7,680 nucleotides of DNA from Candidatus Neoanaerotignum tabaqchaliae (GCA_904420235.1 CAJFUS010000154.1:1-7680); one strand, 5' to 3'; positions 1 to 7,204 are shown, counted from the first letter of the stretch. Program-made: numbers and translations. Notes: a model not told the origin generated them from the letters alone.

Positions 1-14
1 CCCGCATAGGAAAA

Positions 15-33
15 CCCCCAGTTTTACTGGGGG
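15..33 (-). terminator. Intrinsic terminator of the atp-yoaK operon
   Basis: An 8-bp GC-rich inverted repeat (CCCCCAGT / ACTGGGGG) with a 3-nt loop starts 9 nt after the stop codon of the last minus-strand gene. Read on the minus strand it is followed by TTTT (positions 14-11), the order expected for a rho-independent terminator. The U tract is short, so termination may be incomplete. On the plus strand no T run follows the hairpin, so it is probably one-directional. Confidence 0.8.
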
Positions 34-42
34 GATAGTTGT

Positions 43-699
43 TTACCTTTTTTTAAACATCATTAAAAAACCAGCCAGCAGTATAAAAGAGCTTATTATT
101 ATGGCCGCTCTGCCCAAAATTCCGACGGCGAAATTTCCGGCCACAGCGCCTAAAATAAATATAATCACAACTCCATAATAAATAAGAAATTTTCTTTTGG
201 CCTCCGCCATATTAAACATGCTGTAATCACAAAAGGCCTCCGTAGCGGCTCTAAGGTTTCCTATGCACATTGTTGTGGCTACACCGTTTCCATTTATTTT
301 TCTAAAGCTCTCAACCTGTATTCCGCATGCCATAGATACCATGGCGTTGGAAAAAAGATTAAAATTTAATGGAACCACTGCCGCAAAGGCAAGTATAACG
401 GCCTCGGCTAATATAACAATTTGCCTCCAATGAATTATTTGGTTTTCCTTAAGTCTGTTTCTTACTGCTTCGGATATAAATATACCTAAAGAAAACAAAA
501 CAACAGGTATTATATATCTCATGGCACCGCCAAAATCGCCCTTTGATATGTTCACGCCAAAAAGGAGCATATTTCCCGTTTGAGCGTTGGCAAACACACC
601 GCCGCGGCAAATATATGTGTATGCGTCCATAAAACCTCCAGAAAACGCCAGTATAACGCCTAATGGAATTGACTCTGAAACCTGAACCTTTTCCGCCAT
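43..699 (-). CDS. YoaK/DUF1275 family membrane protein, last gene of the ATP synthase operon
   Basis: This 218-residue integral membrane protein belongs, by its motifs, to the YoaK (DUF1275) family, whose transport substrate or biochemical role is not established. The family signature is clear near the N terminus: GGFMDAYTY at residues 21-29 and RGGVFANAQTGN at 32-43. About six hydrophobic segments can be seen, at roughly 12-30, 58-78, 92-110, 112-130, 172-191 and 194-214, and the tail is basic (FKKR). The ATG is preceded by GGTGG at 4 nt spacing. It begins 16 nt after the atpC stop on the same strand, and no terminator is visible between them, so it is probably co-transcribed with the ATP synthase genes. 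The length is typical for the family and nothing looks broken. A functional tie to the ATP synthase is inferred from position only. Confidence 0.85.
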   Translation of the reverse strand: MAEKVQVSESIPLGVILAFSGGFMDAYTYICRGGVFANAQTGNMLLFGVNISKGDFGGAMRYIIPVVLFSLGIFISEAVRNRLKENQIIHWRQIVILAEAVILAFAAVVPLNFNLFSNAMVSMACGIQVESFRKINGNGVATTMCIGNLRAATEAFCDYSMFNMAEAKRKFLIYYGVVIIFILGAVAGNFAVGILGRAAIIISSFILLAGFLMMFKKR

Positions 700-715
700 T
701 AAACCACCGCTATAA

Positions 716-1117
716 TTATTTTTTTGTAACTTTAAGCCTTGCCATTGCCCTGGCCAAGGCCGCTTTGGAATAATAGTATTCTTTCATGCTTTCTCTTTGC
801 CTAAGCCTCTCCTCGGCCCTTTCTTTGGCCTGCTGCGCCCTTTTGACATCTATTTCCTCTGGAAGCTCGGCTGTGTCAACAAGAAGTATTGTGTAATCCG
901 GCATTATCTCAACAAAGCCGTCGCTTACGGCAGCATTGTGCCAAACTCCATCAACCTCATATCTAAGCTCACCGGACTGTATTGTTGTAACCATACTTTC
1001 GTGCCCTGCCATAACCTCCAGCATGCCGTCAACAGCCGGAATTATAAGCTTTTGGCATGGCCCGCTGTAAAACTTTTTGTCGCTGGCAACTATATTCAAA
1101 TTAAAACTTTTAGCCAT
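716..1117 (-). CDS. atpC: F1Fo ATP synthase subunit epsilon
   Basis: Epsilon is part of the central rotor stalk of F1. It links gamma to the c ring and inhibits ATP hydrolysis through its C-terminal helices. The protein has 133 residues, normal for the family. The N-terminal beta-sandwich opens with AKSFNLNIVASDKKFYSG and carries the conserved GMLEVMAGHE stretch (residues 31-40). The helical hairpin starts near residue 87. Residues 89-94 read IDVKRA, matching the I(L)DxxRA motif known from ATP-binding epsilon subunits of Bacillus, so ATP-sensitive inhibition is plausible. The start is placed at ATG 1117 because GAGGTG (1131-1126) lies 8 nt upstream and the encoded N terminus matches the family. 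A GTG at 1126 is in frame but overlaps that ribosome binding site. The gene starts 15 nt after atpD. Confidence 0.96.
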   Translation of the reverse strand: MAKSFNLNIVASDKKFYSGPCQKLIIPAVDGMLEVMAGHESMVTTIQSGELRYEVDGVWHNAAVSDGFVEIMPDYTILLVDTAELPEEIDVKRAQQAKERAEERLRQRESMKEYYYSKAALARAMARLKVTKK

Positions 1118-1125
1118 ATTTGCCA

Positions 1126-1131
1126 CACCTC
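1126..1131 (-). promoter_or_regulatory. Ribosome binding site that fixes the atpC start
   Basis: Minus-strand GAGGTG is 8 nt before ATG 1117. It overlaps the alternative in-frame GTG codon at 1126, which argues against the longer reading with three extra residues. Confidence 0.75.
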
Positions 1132-1132
1132 T

Positions 1133-2518
1133 TTACAGACTTTCGGCCTTTTTTATAACCTCGTCTATTGTGCCAACCATAAAGAATGCTTCCTCCGGAT
1201 ATTTATCCATTTCACCGTTAATTATGGCCTCAAAGCCTTTTATTGTGTCCTCTATAGGTACATATTTTCCCTCCATACCGGTAAAGTTTTCGGCAACCGA
1301 GAACGGCTGAGAAAGGAATTTTTGTATCTTCCTTGCCCTGTATACGCTTAATTTATCATCGTCGTCAAGCTCTTCCATTCCAAGTATTGATATAATATCC
1401 TGAAGCTCTTTATATCTCTGCAAAAGCTCCTGTGTTTTTCTGGCCACAGTATAATGCCTCTCGCCCACAATATTCGGCTCAAGTATCCTTGATGTGGACT
1501 CAAGTGGGTCAACGGCCGGATATATTCCCTGCTCAACAATTTTCCTTGACAGAACCGTTGTGGCGTCAAGGTGAGCGAATGTAGTTGCAGGCGCAGGGTC
1601 CGTAAGGTCGTCCGCCGGAACATAAACAGCCTGAACAGATGTTATTGAGCCGTTTTTAGTTGATGCTATTCTTTCCTGCAAAGCACCCACGTCGTTGGCC
1701 AGCGTAGGCTGGTATCCAACAGCCGACGGCATCCTTCCCAAAAGGGCTGAAACCTCCGAACCGGCCTGTATAAACCTGAAAATGTTGTCTATAAACAAAA
1801 GCACGTCTCTATGCTCTTTATCTCTAAAATATTCGGCCATTGTAAGACCTGTTTGGGCAACTCTCATTCTTGAGCCCGGCGGCTCGTTCATTTGTCCGAA
1901 AACAAGGGCCGTTTTTGATATAACTCCCGACTCTTTCATTTCGTGCCAAAGGTCGTTGCCCTCTCTCGAACGCTCTCCTACACCTGTGAATATTGAGTAT
2001 CCGCCATGCTCCGTAGCTATATTGTGTATAAGCTCCTGTATAAGAACTGTTTTTCCAACTCCGGCTCCGCCGAAAAGACCTATTTTTCCGCCCTTGGAGT
2101 ACGGCGCCAAAAGGTCTATAACTTTTATTCCCGTTTCAAAAATCTCAACAGCGGGGCTTTGTTCGTCAAAGCTGGGCGGCTCCCTGTGTATAGACCACTT
2201 GTCGTCCCAGTCGGCAGGAGCCTCTCCGTCTATCGTGTCTCCCTGCATATTAAACATTCTTCCAAGCACTTTGCTTCCAACGGGCACTTTAATCGGCCCT
2301 CCTGTCGCCGTTACAGGGTCAGCCTTTGAGAGTCCCTCGCTTGATGCCATCATTATGCAGCGAACCACGTTTCCGCCAACATGCTGGGCAACTTCCATAA
2401 CGGCAGTTTTTCCATTAAGATCCACAGTAAGGGCGTCTTTAATGGCCGGAAGATTTCCGCTTTCAAACTCAACATCAACAACTGGACCTGTTATTTGAAC
2501 AATTTTTCCTGTTTCCAT
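1133..2518 (-). CDS. atpD: F1Fo ATP synthase subunit beta (catalytic)
   Basis: Beta carries the catalytic sites of F1, at the membrane on the cytoplasmic side, and makes ATP from ADP and phosphate as gamma rotates. The protein has 461 residues, a normal length. The N-terminal barrel begins with GKIVQITGPVVDVEF. The Walker A P-loop GGAGVGKT is at residues 150-157, the catalytic Glu in GERSREG is E182, and Walker B (LLFIDN) ends with D244 and N245. The stretch VYVPADDLTDPAPATTF near 298-314 is also conserved. The lever normally written DELSEED reads EELDDDD here (382-388), still acidic. The start ATG has a near-perfect AAAGGAGG site about 10 nt upstream. It lies 25 nt after atpG and 15 nt before atpC. 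All key residues are present, so the subunit should be active. Confidence 0.98.
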   Translation of the reverse strand: METGKIVQITGPVVDVEFESGNLPAIKDALTVDLNGKTAVMEVAQHVGGNVVRCIMMASSEGLSKADPVTATGGPIKVPVGSKVLGRMFNMQGDTIDGEAPADWDDKWSIHREPPSFDEQSPAVEIFETGIKVIDLLAPYSKGGKIGLFGGAGVGKTVLIQELIHNIATEHGGYSIFTGVGERSREGNDLWHEMKESGVISKTALVFGQMNEPPGSRMRVAQTGLTMAEYFRDKEHRDVLLFIDNIFRFIQAGSEVSALLGRMPSAVGYQPTLANDVGALQERIASTKNGSITSVQAVYVPADDLTDPAPATTFAHLDATTVLSRKIVEQGIYPAVDPLESTSRILEPNIVGERHYTVARKTQELLQRYKELQDIISILGMEELDDDDKLSVYRARKIQKFLSQPFSVAENFTGMEGKYVPIEDTIKGFEAIINGEMDKYPEEAFFMVGTIDEVIKKAESL

Positions 2519-2543
2519 ATTTAATAATCCTCCTTTCCGGCCT

Positions 2544-3413
2544 CTAACTTAAAGACTGGCTTCCGCCAACTATCTCATTCATTTCCTGTGTAATAGCGGC
2601 CTGCCTTGCCCTGTTATACTCAAGGGATAAAGCCGCCAGCATATCGTCTGCGCTTTTTGTGGCCGCGTCCATGGCCATCATTCTGCTGTTCTGCTCGCTT
2701 GAGAACGATTCGATAAGAGCACCGAATATTACGCCCCGAACATAGTTTGGAACAAGATGGTCCATTACAACGTCAACCGACGGCGAAAATGTTGTTGTCT
2801 GTTTATACCTGTCGTGTCCACCGCCGTTAAAAGAATGTCTTTCAAGAGGCAGTATTTTCATTATCTGCGGCTCGCATTTTATAGGCGATATGCTTTTTGT
2901 GTAAATAAGATATATATCGTCAAGATAACCTTCCTCAAAAAGCTTTATAAGTGTTTCTGAAATGGCTCCCGACCTGTGTATGTTTGGATTTTGGGCCGTA
3001 TAAAGAAACTCCTCGTCAACAGTAATTCCCTTTTTAGCGAAATATTTTCTGCCCATTTGTCCAACGGCAAACAGAGTGTTATTGTTGTTTTTTGAAATGT
3101 GCTCCTCCGCCAGCTTTATTACATTGTGGTTATAAGAGCCGCAAAGACCTTTGTCGCCCGTTATAATCAAATAGCCTTCGTTTCTTACGGCTTTGTTTTC
3201 TCTCTCATCAAAAAATCTGTGCTCAAATGACGGAGTGTGCTCTATAATGGCCGCTATTGTGGATTTAAGCATGTCAAAATACGGCGCCGTTTCGTCATGG
3301 CGTTTTTTCGCTTTTTTGAGCTTGGAAGACGATATAAGATACATGGCGTTTGTTATTTTGCGGGTATCCTGAATGCTCTTGATTCTGTCCTGAATTTCTT
3401 TTACGCCTGCCAT
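2544..3413 (-). CDS. atpG: F1Fo ATP synthase subunit gamma
   Basis: Gamma is the rotating shaft inside the alpha3-beta3 hexamer and couples c-ring rotation to catalysis. The protein has 289 residues, as usual. The N-terminal helix carries the family pattern in a slightly unusual form, ITNAMYLISSSKLKKA (residues 20-35), where many bacteria have ITKAM..ASKMRRA. The conserved ITGDKGLCGSYN is at 84-95. The C-terminal shaft helix includes SRMMAMDAATKSA (243-255) and ends with YNRARQAAITQEMNEIVGG (266-284), highly typical. ATG 3413 lies inside the 3' end of atpA, giving a 13-nt overlap in another frame. AGGTGA sits 7 nt upstream (3426-3421). This suggests translation coupled to atpA. Confidence 0.97.
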   Translation of the reverse strand: MAGVKEIQDRIKSIQDTRKITNAMYLISSSKLKKAKKRHDETAPYFDMLKSTIAAIIEHTPSFEHRFFDERENKAVRNEGYLIITGDKGLCGSYNHNVIKLAEEHISKNNNNTLFAVGQMGRKYFAKKGITVDEEFLYTAQNPNIHRSGAISETLIKLFEEGYLDDIYLIYTKSISPIKCEPQIMKILPLERHSFNGGGHDRYKQTTTFSPSVDVVMDHLVPNYVRGVIFGALIESFSSEQNSRMMAMDAATKSADDMLAALSLEYNRARQAAITQEMNEIVGGSQSLS

Positions 3414-4924
3414 GTTCCCTTCACCTGCTCTTTATAGTCGGAAACTCCTTTTAGTATGGTTTCTTTTATTTCTTCCGAATACTCTCCCTTTTCCATTATG
3501 TTTTTAATAAGCTCCGGATATGTTCTCTCAAAGTATGAAATCATTCCGCTTTCAAATTCTTTCAGCTTTTTAAGGGGAATATCGTTCATAAGCTTGTTTT
3601 GGGCCGCGCACAGTATTATTATTTGCTGATAAAGCTTAAAGGGTCTGCACGTCGGCTGTTTAAGTATCTCTATAAGAGTGTTTCCGTAATTAAGAAGCTC
3701 TTTTGTGGACGGGTCCAAATCGGAGCTGAACTGTGTAAACACTTCCATTTCCCTATATTGGGCCAAGTCTATACGCAAACTTCCCGATACTTTTTTCATT
3801 ATTTTTGTCTGGGCCGCTCCGCCAACACGGGATACCGAAAGACCTACGTTAACCGCCGGACGTACTCCCGAGAAAAACAGACTGCTTTCAAGAAAAATCT
3901 GTCCGTCGGTAATTGATATAACATTTGTAGGTATATATGCCGAAACGTCTCCGGCTAATGTTTCTATTATAGGCAGGGCCGTCATAGAGCCTCCGCCGTT
4001 TTCGTCATTCAGCTTGCATGAGCGCTCCAGAAGCCTTGAGTGCAGATAGAAAACATCTCCCGGATAAGCTTCTCTTCCCGGCGGTCTTTTAAGAAGAAGG
4101 GATATGGTTCTGTACGCCACAGCGTGCTTTGACAAATCGTCATAAACAATAAGCACGTCTTTTCCTTTTTTCATAAAATACTCGCCTATGGCCGTTCCTG
4201 AATAAGGCGCCACATACTGAAGAGGCGCCGGGTCGCTGGCCGGCGATGAAAGAACAACCGTATAATCCATAGCTCCGAATTTTGTAAGAGTTGTAACAAG
4301 GCTCGCTATTGTGGAGGCCTTTTGTCCTATGGCCACATATATGCATATAACATTCTGGTCCTTTTGGTTTAATATGGCGTCTATGGCTATTGAGGTTTTT
4401 CCCGTTTGTCTGTCGCCTATAATAAGCTCCCTTTGTCCGCGTCCAATGGGAAACATGGAGTCTATGGCCAATATACCTGTTTGAAGGGGCTTGTTAACTG
4501 GAGCCCTTGATATAATGTCAGGCGCTTCCTCCTCAATATTCATAAGCTGGTCTGTTTCAAACTTTCCTTTTCCGTCTATGGGGTTTCCAAGGGCGTCAAC
4601 AACACGTCCTATAATGCCGTCGCCCACATAAACTCCTGCCCTTCTTTTAAGCCTGCGGGCCTGAGAGCCTTCCTTTATGCAAACATCGGAACCAAAAAGT
4701 ATGCAGCCAACGGTTTTGCGCTCAATTTTTTGAACCATGCCTTCTATATTGTTGTCAAACATTATTATCTCACCGTACATGGCGTTTTCAAGGCCGTATA
4801 CAGTGGCTATGCCGTCGCCAACCTGTATTACCGTTCCAGTTTCTTCTACGCTTGTTTTAACCTCAAAATCACTTATTTCATTTTTTAACACAGAAACTAT
4901 CTCGTCTGGTTTTAACCCGCTCAT
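3401..4924 (-). CDS. atpA: F1Fo ATP synthase subunit alpha
   Basis: Alpha forms the non-catalytic nucleotide sites of the F1 hexamer and supplies the arginine finger to beta. The protein has 507 residues, a normal length. The N-terminal domain contains GTVIQVGDGIATVYGLENA (residues 30-48). Walker A GDRQTGKT is at 170-177, the Walker B region LIVYDDLSKHAVAYR is at 258-272, and PPGREAYPGDVFYLHSRLLER follows at 281-301. The arginine finger in SRVGGAAQ is R366. The C-terminal helical bundle begins near residue 380. The start ATG overlaps the atpH stop in ATGA (4924-4921), with GGGAGGTGA directly upstream, so the two genes are translationally coupled. The 3' end overlaps atpG by 13 nt. No key residue is missing. 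Confidence 0.98.
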   Translation of the reverse strand: MSGLKPDEIVSVLKNEISDFEVKTSVEETGTVIQVGDGIATVYGLENAMYGEIIMFDNNIEGMVQKIERKTVGCILFGSDVCIKEGSQARRLKRRAGVYVGDGIIGRVVDALGNPIDGKGKFETDQLMNIEEEAPDIISRAPVNKPLQTGILAIDSMFPIGRGQRELIIGDRQTGKTSIAIDAILNQKDQNVICIYVAIGQKASTIASLVTTLTKFGAMDYTVVLSSPASDPAPLQYVAPYSGTAIGEYFMKKGKDVLIVYDDLSKHAVAYRTISLLLKRPPGREAYPGDVFYLHSRLLERSCKLNDENGGGSMTALPIIETLAGDVSAYIPTNVISITDGQIFLESSLFFSGVRPAVNVGLSVSRVGGAAQTKIMKKVSGSLRIDLAQYREMEVFTQFSSDLDPSTKELLNYGNTLIEILKQPTCRPFKLYQQIIILCAAQNKLMNDIPLKKLKEFESGMISYFERTYPELIKNIMEKGEYSEEIKETILKGVSDYKEQVKGTWQA

Positions 4925-5433
4925 TGGCTCACCTCCCGCGTTAATTTTGCTTTAAGCGCGTCAAGACTGTTTTTCACGCTTCTGTTATATGTTTTTCCGC
5001 CGCTTTTAACAACAATACCGCCTATAAGCGACAAATCTTTTTTAAGCTCTATGTTAAAGTCTTTTTTGCCTTCGATTAAGCAAAGAGCTTTTTTAACAGC
5101 GTTTATTTGTTCATCGCTGGGCTTTGAAACATAGTATAACTGTGCTGTTCCTATTCCCATTTTGTCAAGAGATATTTTTTTATAGGAATCGAAAATTTCA
5201 AATATCATTTCCATTCTTTCATTGTCGCACACAACATTTAAAAATCTCTCAAGGCTTCCGCTGAAAAAGCTTTTTGTAAGCCTGTGCTTCTCGCTTTTTG
5301 TTACCGCTGGAGAACACAGACATTCAAAAAGCTTTTTGTTGTTTAAAAGTGTATCCCTGCATTTTTCAATCTCATCGCCGCTCATACCCTCTTTGTAAAG
5401 GGCCTTGGCGTAAACATCAGAAATCTCGGTCAA
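4921..5433 (-). CDS. atpH: F1Fo ATP synthase subunit delta
   Basis: Delta sits on top of F1 and joins it to the peripheral b stalk (it is the OSCP counterpart). The protein has 170 residues, slightly short of the common 175-180. The N-terminal helical domain starts TEISDVYAKALYK. The C-terminal domain contains the conserved LSLIGGIVVKSGGKTYNRSV (residues 134-153), followed by a final helix. The start is TTG at 5433: AGGTG (5445-5441) is 7 nt upstream and the encoded N terminus matches the family. An ATG at 5440 is out of frame, directly abuts the ribosome binding site and soon reaches a stop. The TTG overlaps the atpF stop in TTGA, and the stop overlaps the atpA start in ATGA, so expression is chained to both neighbours. 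Confidence 0.95.
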   Translation of the reverse strand: MTEISDVYAKALYKEGMSGDEIEKCRDTLLNNKKLFECLCSPAVTKSEKHRLTKSFFSGSLERFLNVVCDNERMEMIFEIFDSYKKISLDKMGIGTAQLYYVSKPSDEQINAVKKALCLIEGKKDFNIELKKDLSLIGGIVVKSGGKTYNRSVKNSLDALKAKLTREVSQ

Positions 5434-5915
5434 CGCCCATCACCTGCCTCGGCAAGAAAAGCCTCAACCATTTTTCTATCGCTTTCCTCACTCATGGATT
5501 TTTCAGCTACTTTCTGCGCCGCCATAATAACCATGTCTGCGGCATTGAGCCTTAAATCCGCAAGGGCTTTTTCTTTTTCCTCGTTTATTGAGCGGTTAGC
5601 GTTTTTAATTATTGTATCGGCGTCGTTTCTGGCCGACTCGATAATTGAGTCGTATTCTTTTTGAGCCGCTGTTTTGGCCTTTTCCATTATGGCGTCAGCC
5701 TCGGCGTTAACGCCCTTTAATGTTTCCTCATATTTGTTTTTAAATTCCTCGGCGCCCGCTTTTGCCTTTTCGGCCTCATTTATTGATTTATTTATAATAT
5801 CCTGACGTTTTTTTATTATGTCGTTTACCGGTTTTAAAAGAAAATGCTTTAAAATAAGAAAAATAACAATAATGTTTATAAATGTCCACAGGATATTAAG
5901 ATTTAACTCCAGCAT
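5430..5915 (-). CDS. atpF: F1Fo ATP synthase subunit b
   Basis: Subunit b forms the peripheral stalk: one N-terminal membrane helix anchors it beside subunit a, and a long helix reaches up to delta. The protein has 161 residues, normal for a homodimeric b. The membrane segment is at about residues 8-28, followed by LLKPVNDIIKKRQDIINKSI (26-45), typical of the b-subunit neck. The rest, to about residue 150, is highly charged, Ala-rich helix as expected for a right-handed coiled coil. There is only one b gene, with no b' copy. ATG 5915 has AAGGAGG 7 nt upstream (5929-5923), and this site overlaps the atpE stop codon. The stop overlaps the atpH start by 4 nt. Confidence 0.95.
   Translation of the reverse strand: MLELNLNILWTFINIIVIFLILKHFLLKPVNDIIKKRQDIINKSINEAEKAKAGAEEFKNKYEETLKGVNAEADAIMEKAKTAAQKEYDSIIESARNDADTIIKNANRSINEEKEKALADLRLNAADMVIMAAQKVAEKSMSEESDRKMVEAFLAEAGDGR
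5441..5445 (-). promoter_or_regulatory. Ribosome binding site supporting a TTG start for atpH
   Basis: Minus-strand AGGTG is 7 nt before TTG 5433, normal spacing. The nearby ATG 5440 follows it with no spacer and is out of frame, so TTG is the supported start. Confidence 0.7.
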
Positions 5916-5927
5916 AAGGATTCCTCC

Positions 5928-6149
5928 TTATTTTAAGAACATTATTATCATAATAGCCACAACAAGTCCGTAAATGGCAGTCGACTCGGCAAGGGCGCAG
6001 CCAAGAAGCAAAATTTTGTTTATGTCGCCCTTTGCCTCAGGCTGTCTGGCAACTGCCTCAGCCGCCTTTGATGTTGCTATTCCAATTCCAATACCCGCTC
6101 CGGCGCAAGCCAATACAGCTATACCCGCTCCTAACGCTACTAAACCCAT
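5928..6149 (-). CDS. atpE: F1Fo ATP synthase subunit c (rotor ring)
   Basis: Subunit c is a two-helix hairpin whose copies form the ion-translocating ring. The protein has 73 residues, at the short end of the family. Helix 1 is glycine-rich (GAGIGIGIA, residues 17-25), the polar loop is ARQPEAKGD (34-42), and helix 2 holds the ion-binding E55 in AESTAIYGL. S56, T57 and Y60 match residues used with the Glu in known Na+-binding rings such as Ilyobacter tartaricus. The Gln expected in helix 1, 33 residues before the Glu, is I22 here, so the Na+ site is incomplete and the coupling ion is unresolved. There is a single c gene. GAGG lies 7 nt upstream of ATG 6149. It begins 37 nt after atpB. Confidence 0.97.
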   Translation of the reverse strand: MGLVALGAGIAVLACAGAGIGIGIATSKAAEAVARQPEAKGDINKILLLGCALAESTAIYGLVVAIMIIMFLK

Positions 6150-6186
6150 AATAATTCCTCGCTTTCAAAATAGTTTTAATCAATAT

Positions 6187-6873
6187 TTAATCAATAGATT
6201 CTTTTATAAATAAAGATGTTAAAAAAACAAATACATAAGCCTGAATAAGTCCGTCAAAAACATCAAAATAAAAGCTGAACGGTATTGGAACTATAACAGG
6301 CACAATAAGCTTTATAAGCTCCATAACAACAAAACCGCCAAGCATGTTTCCAAAAAGCCTCATGCAAAGGGAAAGCGGCCTTATAAATACCTCAAGCACA
6401 TTAATAGGCGCTATAAGCGGCATAGGCTCGGCAAAACTTTTTACAAAACCCTTGGCTCCTTTAACCTTAACTCCGGCATATTCAATCATTATTATGCTTA
6501 TTATGGCAAGTCCTGCCGTAACGTTAAGGTCTTTTGTGGGCGGCGTAATTCCAACAAGGCCAATCATGTTTGAAAAGCCTATATATATGGCCATGGCCTC
6601 AAGAAGCGGTATAAATGGTTTCCCTTTTTCGCCAAGAATTCCATAAAAAAAGCGGTTCATTCCTTCAACGGCCGTTTCTACTATAATTTGCCTTTTAGTG
6701 TTTGGCACAACCTGCAGGTTTCTTGTAAAAACAAAGCACAGTACAGCTAAAACCGCTATTATTATCCACGTAACAAATACCGACTCCGGTATTGGAATGC
6801 CGCCAAAAAGCGGTATCGTAAAGCTTGTTTTAACATTCATTTCCTGCATAAGTTCCTCGGCCAAAGCGTCCAT
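6187..6873 (-). CDS. atpB: F1Fo ATP synthase subunit a
   Basis: Subunit a is the membrane stator that provides the two half-channels for ions next to the c ring. The protein has 228 residues, within the range of Gram-positive a subunits. Hydrophobic helices are seen at about 31-50, 88-110, 118-132, 155-195 and 204-225. The essential arginine is R172 in SLCMRLFGN. The partner glutamine in the last helix is Q211 in LIQAYVF, and PPTKDLNVTAGLA (111-123) is a family motif. ATG 6873 has AGGTG at 7 nt (6885-6881). It is the first gene of the operon, about 48 nt from the predicted transcription start, and its leader carries a LacI-type operator. The commonly preceding atpI is absent. Confidence 0.97.
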   Translation of the reverse strand: MDALAEELMQEMNVKTSFTIPLFGGIPIPESVFVTWIIIAVLAVLCFVFTRNLQVVPNTKRQIIVETAVEGMNRFFYGILGEKGKPFIPLLEAMAIYIGFSNMIGLVGITPPTKDLNVTAGLAIISIIMIEYAGVKVKGAKGFVKSFAEPMPLIAPINVLEVFIRPLSLCMRLFGNMLGGFVVMELIKLIVPVIVPIPFSFYFDVFDGLIQAYVFVFLTSLFIKESID

Positions 6874-6899
6874 TAAATATCACCTGCCTTAAGAACAAT

Positions 6900-6917
6900 A
6901 ATTTAAACGTTTAAATT
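6900..6917. promoter_or_regulatory. LacI-family operator in the atp operon leader
   Basis: AATTTAAACGTTTAAATT is a perfect 18-bp palindrome with a central CG, the standard architecture of LacI/GalR-family operators (the inner AAACGTTT is shared with the PurR operator). It covers about +6 to +23 of the predicted atp transcript, 27 nt upstream of the atpB start, much as lac O1 sits over the start of the lac transcript. Its first 16 nt are repeated exactly in front of the divergent lacI-family gene. Binding by that regulator is inferred. Confidence 0.75.
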
Positions 6918-6927
6918 TATGTACTAA

Positions 6928-6956
6928 AGTTTATTACTCATTTTTTATATTGTCAA
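6928..6956 (-). promoter_or_regulatory. Predicted promoter of the atp operon
   Basis: On the minus strand a perfect -35 box TTGACA (6956-6951) is followed after 17 nt by TAAACT (6933-6928), four of six matches to TATAAT. Transcription would start near A6922, giving a leader of about 48 nt. No other candidate this good lies between atpB and the regulator gene on this strand. Confidence 0.65.
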
Positions 6957-7155
6957 GTTTAAAAGGGCATAATTATATTTTTTGAAATCAATATTTATAT
7001 GGCGTTATTTTTGCTTAAATTGTTGTGATATTAAACAATCATTAAAATAGTATAGTTGTTTTGTATATTTTAATTTGAAATTCCGCTTTATATTTTATAA
7101 TATTTTGGTAAAAATTTATTAATATTAATGTATACAAAATTTATTTTCTCTTTGA

Positions 7156-7184
7156 TTGACCTTTTATAGCCATAATTATATAAT
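7156..7184 (+). promoter_or_regulatory. Predicted promoter of the LacI-family regulator
   Basis: TTGACC (7156-7161) and a perfect TATAAT (7179-7184) are separated by exactly 17 nt, a strong vegetative-type promoter. The start would be near A7191. The operator copy at 7205-7220 then lies at about +15 to +30. Confidence 0.75.
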
Positions 7185-7204
7185 ATCAGCATAAATGAGA
7201 AATG

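Noticed and set aside
1118..1126. Longer atpC start at GTG 1126
   Set aside because: The GTG overlaps the ribosome binding site that is ideally spaced for ATG 1117, and the family N terminus begins at the ATG.
797..1351. Plus-strand open frame of 184 codons across atpC and atpD
   Set aside because: It crosses two real genes and their junction, has Cys/Tyr/His-rich shadow composition and no family match, so it is a by-product of the opposite strand.
1695..2498. Long plus-strand open frame of 267 codons antisense to atpD
   Set aside because: It mirrors the strongly biased codons of atpD, has no recognisable protein family features, and lies wholly within a highly conserved gene on the other strand.
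6150..6186. Hidden gene or second c subunit between atpB and atpE
   Set aside because: The gap is 37 nt and contains only the atpE ribosome binding site.
6900..6917. CcpA catabolite-responsive element at the atp operator
   Set aside because: The palindrome fits the inner part of the cre consensus but lacks the outer G and C (T and A instead). The exact repeat before the neighbouring regulator gene favours that regulator, though weak CcpA binding is not excluded.
6972..6991. Additional minus-strand promoter with TATAAT at 6977-6972
   Set aside because: No -35 box at an acceptable distance; the nearest TTGATT is only 8 nt away.
7075..7101. Second plus-strand promoter TTGAAA-15-TATAAT
   Set aside because: The boxes are good but the 15-nt spacer is too short, and a better promoter with 17-nt spacing lies closer to the gene. 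In such AT-rich DNA TATAAT is expected by chance.
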